DNA of 64,000 bases from assembly GCA_021521415.1 (NCBI GenBank), contig JAIQDT010003022.1, positions 82,592 to 146,591 on the forward strand, written 5' to 3'. How positions within the stretch are numbered: position 1 is the first letter of the stretch; the number at the start of each line of letters is the position of its first letter. Positions 58,321-64,000 of this stretch are shown piece by piece. Below the pieces are notes generated by a model. The model ran no database searches and was not told where the DNA came from. It was given only the letters and a program-made list of their open reading frames with translations. The position numbers were made by a program, and so were the translations under genes. Origin of the DNA: Bidens hawaiensis. Its lineage: Eukaryota; Streptophyta; Magnoliopsida; Asterales; Asteraceae.

Positions 58321-58729
58321 TTCGACTCCTTCAAGCTGGGCGACGGAGAAACCTACGGGTTTTTCAGATTTTCCAGATTTTTGACCCAAAATCGAAGTTT
58401 TTGACATGGAAATGCTCGGGATTGAAAGGGCTATCGATTCCTAGTGATTTTAAACACAAAAGCCTGCATTTTGACACCAAAACAAGACGGTTTTTGACCC
58501 GAAAACTCTAGAAACGAAAATGGGTGTTTTTGCTCGATTTGAGGCCGAAAATGGTTATGAAAATGGATGATTTTCAAGAAGATCTTACCAAGAATAACAA
58601 CAAACAGATTTGTGGACTCGGATTTGAAGTTTGAAGACTTTCTCTCTCTAGTTTCTCTCTCTAGAATGAGAGTGTTTGGGTGGGAAGTGTTGGTGGAAAT
58701 GAAAGAGATGGTGTAAGAATACTTGATTT

Positions 58730-58745
58730 TCCGCTTAAATACTCG
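58730..58745 (-). promoter_or_regulatory. Likely core promoter of E LTR
   Basis: Minus-strand GAGTATTTAAGCGG, followed 50-120 nt later by CTCTAGAGAGAGAAAC-type leader. Tentative. Confidence 0.4.
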
Positions 58746-59080
58746 GGTGACTCGGGTTCGGGTTTAGGCTACCAACGGGTCAAGACTAGTCGAGTTCATA
58801 AGTTTTTAAACAAACTAAAACTTTTTCAGCAAAACTTTTATAAAACCATTTTCCGAATAATTATTTGAAATCTTTTTAAATAAGAACATTTAATTTTTCG
58901 AAAGCATAAAAATTAATATTTTTCAGGCGTAAATGTCGTTTTATAAAATAAACATTTTAAACGATAAAAGCAGATTTTTCCAATGATATGGGTTCCGAAC
59001 TTATCGTCCAGAATCCCAAAGTCTATAGTTTCCGATGATTTCACGATCCTAGTTTACCAATCGAATTTCAGGGCGTTACA

Positions 59081-60064
59081 TCCTCCCCAATTTAGAGGAA
59101 TTTCGTCCCGAAATTTAGAACTTAGTATAGTTGATGCAATGATGTTTTAGATCAAATGATCCCATGATGACCACTATGCGCCACTACCCCTAATTTTCGT
59201 CTTGGATACCACCCAAATCAAGTTGAAGGGGTTTATATATAGGGTGTACCAACGGCTAACCCACCACTCCCTCAACTCCACTTGGGTGTTTCTTTCGACT
59301 CCTATTAGTTCAATGACACACAGGACGACACACTATTTTCCACTACAAGGCATCACCTTCAAGCTTTACATCAGACATATTCATTTCGGATTGAAGGGGT
59401 TTATATATAGGGTGTACCAGCGGCTAACCCACCACTCCTTCAATCTCCAATGAATAATTCCCTCAATAACTCTTGAATTTAACGCCTCACAGCTGCCACG
59501 CTAACTATGAGTCCCTAATTCCAAGTCTCGCTTCAGACATAATCAACTTGTGCCGAAGGGGTTTATGTATAGGGTGTACCAGCGGCTAACCCACCACTCC
59601 TTCAACATTCATTGATTAATTCCCTACACGAAGCTTGAGTTCACGACTCATAGTTACACAATAGCATATTGTTTATACACGTATACACCTGTGAACTTGA
59701 TGTAATTATATTCCGGACTATAATTACGAGTTCACCTTGTATCAATGTATAAACTCCATTGTGTGCGGCTAGAAAAATCGACACGACACCACACACACAC
59801 ACACAACCATGCTTCATGAATGCTAGAATGATGACAAATTTTGGCTCAATGATACATAGTTTACCCCAATGTTTACATGATTAAGTATGCACAACTTGTG
59901 TTTTCCAGCACGAGTCATGGGTAGCCAAACTTGGTGTTATGCAAATAAGAGAATATTTATAAGCAAATAGGAACAACATGATACTTCATTGATTGATATT
60001 GGTCCCTGATTACATGATTACGATTACATAGACTCCAAGATTTCTAGAATTACAAAGATGATGA
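59081..60064 (-). repeat. 3' non-coding part of element E with hairpins R1-R3
   Basis: Between the pol stop and the LTR. Units of about 165 bp carry hairpins with 39-nt loops at 59230-59268, 59398-59436 and 59560-59598; arms lie just outside. A (CA)n stretch is at 59790-59805. 59600-60064 holds nothing else recognisable. Confidence 0.75.
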
Positions 60065-63016
60065 CTATGCGAACAGATGAGGGTATTCCTCCTTCATCTT
60101 ATCCTCTCGCTCCCATGTGAACTCGGGTCCACCATGGTTGTTCCAACGTACCTTGACTATGGGTATCCGGCTTCGCTTAGTCCTTTTGACTTCTCGATCT
60201 AGGATCTCGACAGGTTCCTCAACAAAGTGTAGTTTGTCGTCGATGCGAACCGTGTCGATCGGGATTTGAGCGGTCTCGTCAACGAGGCACTTTTTGAGTT
60301 GCGACACATGAAAAACGTTGTGAACACGGCTGAGTTCTGGAGGCAATTCCAAGCGATAGGCTACGGGTCCGACCTTTTCGATGATCTTGAAAGGTCCTAC
60401 GTACCTTGGAGCAAACTTTCCCTTTTTCCCGAAGCGAACAATGCCCTTCCAGGGGGAAACTTTGAGCATTACGCGATCGCCTATTTGGAACTCCAGAGGT
60501 TTGCGGCGTTTGTCAGCGTAATACTTGTGTCGACAGCGGGCGTCCTTAAGTCTTTGCTGGATGATGGCGATACTGTCAGTGGTTTCCTGTATCAGTTCCG
60601 GGCCGAGGATTTGAGAATCTCCGGTCTCGGACCAACACAGTGGAGAACGACATTTCCTGCCATAGAGTGCCTCGAATGGTGCGCATTTGATGGTAGCATG
60701 ATAGCTGTTATTGTATGAGAACTCTGCAAGAGGAAGGTGAGTCTCCCAGTTACTACCGAATTCAAGGATACAGGCTCTGAGCATATCCTCCAGGGTTTGT
60801 ATGGTCCTTTCGCTCTGTCCGTCCGTCTCAGGATGATAGGCAGAGCTAAGTTTCACACTTGTCCCAAAGGCTTTCTGAAATGACTTCCAGAACCTTGACG
60901 CAAAAGAGGGGTCACGGTCAGACGTGATGCCCTTAGGCACACCGTGACGGGTTACGATCTCACGAATGTAAATCCGCGCCAGCTTCTCCGTAGTGTAGTC
61001 CTCGCGGACAGGGAGAAAGTGGGCAGACTTGGTCAAGTAATCCACGATAACCCAAATCGTGTCATAACCGCTGGGTGTCCGCGGGAGTTTGGTAATGAAG
61101 TCCATAGCGACTTCGTCCCACTTCCACTGCGGTATGATCGGTTTTTGTAACAGGCCAGATGGTCTCTGATGTTCAGTCTTGATCCGCGAGCATGTTAGGC
61201 ACCTACCGACGTACAAAGCTATGACTTTCTTCATACCCGGCCACCAGAAGTGAGACTTGAGATTCTGATACATTTTATCACTGCCCGGGTGAATAGAGTA
61301 TCTGGATTTGTGCGCTTCGTTCAGGATAAGTTCTCGAAGTGGTTCAGAGTTTGGAATCCACATGCGATTTAAGTAGTAAAGCATACCATCATACTTGGTT
61401 TCAAACTTCCCTTCGGCACCGCAAGATAGCATATTTTTGAGATCACCACCAGCAATCGCTTTGTTTTGAGCTTCAAGAACCAAGGAGGGAAGATTGGACT
61501 GAATACGGATCGCATGCAACTGGGTCCTTTCCTTGCGACTTAACGCGTCAGCCACTACGTTAGCCTTTCCAGGGTGGTAGCGGATTTCGCAGTCGTAGTC
61601 ACTTAGGAGTTCAACCCATCGATGTTGTCGCATGTTTAGCTCCCTTTGGTTGAGGATGTGTTGTAGGCTCTTGTGGTCGGTGAAGATGACACATTTCGTA
61701 CCGTATAGGTAGTGTCTCCATATTTTTAAGGCAAAGACCACAGCACCCAATTCCAAGTCGTGGGTGACATAAATCCTCTCATGACTCTTGAGTTGGCGCG
61801 AGGCATAAGCGATGACCTTACCGCGTTGCATTAAGACGCAGCCTAGACCTTGGCTCGAGGCGTCGCAATAAACAACAAAATCATCGTTACCCTCAGGAAG
61901 TGACAGGATTGGTGCATGACAGAGTTTATGTTTCAATGTTTGGAAAGCCTCTTCTTGCTCTTGGTTCCAAATGAATGGTTCCCCTTTTTGAGTTAACATT
62001 GTGAGAGGCAATACGATCTTTGAAAAGTTCGAGATGAATCGACGGTAGTACCCAGCTAAACCAAGAAATGAACGAATTTCGGTTGGCGTTGTAGGCGCTC
62101 CCCAATTTTTGATGGCTTCAATCTTGGCAGGGTCGACATGAATGCCTTCCTTGTTAATGATGTGACCTAAGAATTGAACTTCCCTTAGCCAGAATTCGCA
62201 TTTGGAGAATTTGGCGTAGAGTTGCTCTTTCCTCAGCAGATCCAAGGTAAGCCTGAGATGAAGCTCATGGTCGGCTTTAGAGCGGGAATAAACGAGAATA
62301 TCGTCAATGAAGACGATAACAAACTGGTCCAGGTATGGACGACAAACGCGATTCATGAGATCCATGAACACCGCAGGGGCATTCGTCAAACCAAAAGGCA
62401 TGACTAGGAACTCGTAGTGTCCATAACGAGTTCTGAAAGCGGTTTTCGCGATGTCGTCCTCCATGACGCGTACTTGGTGATAACCTGAGCGTAGGTCGAT
62501 CTTGGAAAAGTAAGTGGCTCCTTGCAGCTGGTCGAAAAGATCGTCAATCCTTGGTAATGGATACCGATTCTTGACCGTGAGTTTGTTAAGCTCACAATAG
62601 TCTATGCACATCCGGAAAGATCCGTCCTTCTTCTTGACGAAGAGGACTGGAGCTCCCCATGGAGATGAACTAGGGCGAATAAAACCCTTGTCTAGTAGTT
62701 CCTGTAGCTGGCTCGATAATTCCTGCATTTCTGACGGAGCCAAACGATACGGAGATTTTGCCACGGGGGTTGCACCGGGAACTAATTCGATGTGGAATTC
62801 GACTTGTCGGCTAGGAGGTAGTCCGGGTAAGTCTTTAGGAAAAACGTCTGGAAATTCACGCACAACGGGGACATCAGAGAGCTTCTTCCCCAAAGATTTC
62901 TTGATGGAGACATGAGCTAGGAAGGCGAGACACTTCTTTCGAAGGCATCGCCGAGCTTTAAAGCAGGAGATTAATTTCAGACATCTGCCTGATCTTTCTC
63001 CTTGAATAATTATGGA
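60065..63016 (-). CDS. Gypsy pol of element E: RT, RNase H, integrase, chromodomain-like tail
   Basis: About 983 codons open without interruption from just after a TAG at 63017-63019 down to the stop at 60065. The first ATG-free 41 codons ([19 protein letters not shown]) are conserved pol, so the frame is continuous with gag-protease and the apparent start near 62893 is [60 protein letters not shown] and [10 protein letters not shown]. RNase [32 protein letters not shown]. Integrase: [33 protein letters not shown] and [13 protein letters not shown] (DDE complete). Tail: [16 protein letters not shown]. Apart from the TAG before it, I see no lesion. Confidence 0.92.
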   Translation of the reverse strand, partial: SIIIQGERSGRCLKLISCFKARRCLRKKCLAFLAHVSIKKSLGKKLSDVPVVREFPDVFPKDLPGLPPSRQVEFHIELVPGATPVAKSPYRLAPSEMQELSSQLQELLDKGFIRPSSSPWGAPVLFVKKKDGSFRMCIDYCELNKLTVKNRYPLPRIDDLFDQLQGATYFSKIDLRSGYHQVRVMEDDIAKTAFRTRYGHYEFLVMPFGLTNAPAVFMDLMNRVCRPYLDQFVIVFIDDILVYSRSKADHELHLRLTLDLLRKEQLYAKFSKCEFWLREVQFLGHIINKEGIHVDPAKIEAIKNWGAPTTPTEIRSFLGLAGYYRRFISNFSKIVLPLTMLTQKGEPFIWNQEQEEAFQTLKHKLCHAPILSLPEGNDDFVVYCDASSQGLGCVLMQRGKVIAYASRQLKSHERIYVTHDLELGAVVFALKIWRHYLYGTKCVIFTDHKSLQHILNQRELNMRQHRWVELLSDYDCEIRYHPGKANVVADALSRKERTQLHAIRIQSNLPSLVLEAQNKAIAGGDLKNMLSCGAEGKFETKYDGMLYYLNRMWIPNSEPLRELILNEAHKSRYSIHPGSDKMYQNLKSHFWWPGMKKVIALYVGRCLTCSRIKTEHQRPSGLLQKPIIPQWKWDEVAMDFITKLPRTPSGYDTIWVIVDYLTKSAHFLPVREDYTTEKLARIYIREIVTRHGVPKGITSDRDPSFASRFWKSFQKAFGTSVKLSSAYHPETDGQSERTIQTLEDMLRACILEFGSNWETHLPLAEFSYNNSYHATIKCAPFEALYGRKCRSPLCWSETGDSQILGPELIQETTDSIAIIQQRLKDARCRHKYYADKRRKPLEFQIGDRVMLKVSPWKGIVRFGKKGKFAPRYVGPFKIIEKVGPVAYRLELPPELSRVHNVFHVSQLKKCLVDETAQIPIDTVRIDDKLHFVEEPVEILDREVKRTKRSRIPIVKVRWNNHGGPEFTWEREDKMKEEYPHLFA

Positions 63017-63835
63017 CTAGCCAGAAGAACAAGGAACGCGAATGAGCTTCTCAGCACACACCACTTCCGCGTGGTTGATGGACAACCAATCCATCCCAAC
63101 AATTACATCGAAACTTCCTAATTGCATAGGGATGAGGTCAATGTTAAGAGACGTCTGATCAAACGTAAGCGTGCAATTGCGAACGATTTTGTTCACTTGG
63201 GTAGACTCTCCGTTTGCCATTTCGACAGAGAAAGCGGGGTCTAAGACAGAGGTTCCTAGATTAAGCAATGGGACCAACTCGCTAGAAATAAAACTCCTAT
63301 CTGCACCCGTGTCAAATAGAATAGAAACCCAGAGATTGTTAAGGATGAACGTACCAGTAATGACGTCAGGATTTTGGCGAGCTTCAGCAGCGCCAATAGT
63401 AAAGGCTCGGCCTCGGGCTAGAGGAAGATTTGCAAGACGAGGACACCTGCTCCTGAAATGGTCCGTGGCTCCACACTCGAAACAGCTTCGAGTGTTGCTG
63501 GGTTGGGAACTGCTGCTCTGTATTGCCAGTTGATTACCTTGAAATCTGCAGCGTTCCGCTAGGTGCCCCAAACGTCCACAGTTCGTGCATTTCCAGCACG
63601 GGGTTCCGGCAGGGTGATGAAATTGGCAAGTGCCGCACTTGGGGTGAACCCCAGTGTACTCCCTCTTTGGCCTTCCAGAAGGGGTGGGAGCAGGAGCGAC
63701 AGAGCTGATTGGGGTTGCGGGAGTAACCATCGCGTAACTGCTAGCCTTACGCTTTTTGATGCGGTTGATCTTTTTGGATGAGCCCTCAGCGGCCTTGCCC
63801 GTACCTTTGGCTAGGACCCCAGTCTTAACCTGGTC
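63017..63835 (-). CDS. Gag C-terminus and protease of element E
   Basis: Runs between two in-frame TAG codons (63836-63838 and 63017-63019). Order: basic linker KKINRIKKRKASS; P/T-rich stretch; zinc knuckles CGTCQFHHPAGTPCWKCTNC / CTNCGRLGHLAERC and CFECGATDHFRSRC; retropepsin ILFDTGADRSFISSEL; VVGMDWLS-type end (VIVGMDWLSINHAEVVC). The second TAG falls where relatives have a Gly-Glu pair, so one base change would explain it. Same frame as pol. Confidence 0.88.
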   Translation of the reverse strand, partial: DQVKTGVLAKGTGKAAEGSSKKINRIKKRKASSYAMVTPATPISSVAPAPTPSGRPKREYTGVHPKCGTCQFHHPAGTPCWKCTNCGRLGHLAERCRFQGNQLAIQSSSSQPSNTRSCFECGATDHFRSRCPRLANLPLARGRAFTIGAAEARQNPDVITGTFILNNLWVSILFDTGADRSFISSELVPLLNLGTSVLDPAFSVEMANGESTQVNKIVRNCTLTFDQTSLNIDLIPMQLGSFDVIVGMDWLSINHAEVVCAEKLIRVPCSSG

Positions 63836-63838
63836 CTA

Positions 63839-64000
63839 GGTCAGTCGGGCAGCTAGTTCAATGGCCGCTTGTAGGGTTGATGGGTCAGCCCCGATAACGA
63901 TTCCATGGACAGTGTCAGGTAGGCCATTGATGTAAAGCTCAATAGCCCGGGAGGGAGGGGTGTGTTGGGTTTTATACAAGATTATCAAAGTTCAAGTTAA
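63839..64000 (-). pseudogene. Gag core of element E, partial at window edge
   Basis: Minus-strand translation gives RAIELYINGLPDTVHG and ADPSTLQAAIELAARLT, then TAG at 63836-63838 in the same frame as the downstream gag-protease. This is the end of the gag core (a LP..L...V...P..L..A...A pattern). The rest is outside the window. Confidence 0.7.

Larger units (their letters stand above)
56545..59080 (-). mobile_element. 3' LTR of gypsy element E
   Basis: Minus strand: TGTAACGCCCTGAAATTCG at 59080 to GGGGTGTGACA at 56545, 2536 bp. A purine-rich tract (minus-strand CTAAATTGGGGAGGA) precedes it. Promoter-like TATTTAAG at about 58741-58734 is followed by a CT-rich leader with repeated CTCTCTCTAGA. 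Contains three repeat systems listed separately. It truncates element D; the far LTR is outside the window. Confidence 0.88.

Noticed and set aside
60266..60718. 150-codon plus-strand ORF
   Set aside because: Antisense shadow of the intact pol of element E; no independent motif.

Overview
The window looks like repeat-dense nuclear DNA of a flowering plant. I see no host gene: nearly everything is made of nested, decayed LTR retrotransposons, both Ty3/gypsy (Tekay/Del-type chromovirus features) and Ty1/copia (Sirevirus-like, with a large extra ORF after pol). Evidence is the TG...CA LTR ends, tRNA-iMet-type primer sites (TGGTATCAGAGC), polypurine tracts, target-site duplications, zinc-knuckle gag, DSGA/DSGCS proteases, FIDD/YVDD reverse transcriptases and integrase motifs. 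The post-pol ORF resembles proteins I recall mostly from Asteraceae annotations, so a daisy-family genome is likely; that is inference.

Layout. 1-5635: gypsy element F, minus strand, gag only (3' LTR <1-1393, gag remnants 1840-3065, PBS 3434-3445, 5' LTR 3449-5635, truncated). 5636-6044: unassigned LTR-like piece. 6045-20552: copia element A, minus strand (3' LTR 6045-7195, decayed post-pol ORF to 12006, non-coding block, pol 15350-20552), split by gypsy insertion N (16999-19868, TSD TCAAT). 20561-23590: LTR B plus the end of another post-pol ORF, cut off at a filler junction. 23627-33776: gypsy element G, plus strand, with decayed gag-pol, split by a solo LTR (29407-31448, TSD GAAGG). 33791-47411: copia element C, minus strand, the best-preserved member (LTR, post-pol ORF 35077-40163, pol and end of gag). 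47412-56544: copia element D, plus strand, inserted in C gag. 56545-64000: gypsy element E, minus strand, the youngest looking, with pol almost open and running out of the window.

Order of events inferred from nesting: N went into A; the solo LTR went into G; D went into C; E truncates D. The pieces work only as retroelement modules: LTR promoters, gag, protease, RT/RNase H, integrase and, in the copia A/B/C family, a long protein of unknown role.

The most unusual signals are (i) a conserved TATA box, 5' UTR and apparent splice sites in front of the post-pol ORF in both A and C; (ii) hairpin families with a constant loop and arms that differ between copies while staying complementary, in LTRs of D, E and F; (iii) a duplicated structured non-coding unit downstream of pol shared by A, C and D; (iv) a junction filled with DNA copied from nearby.
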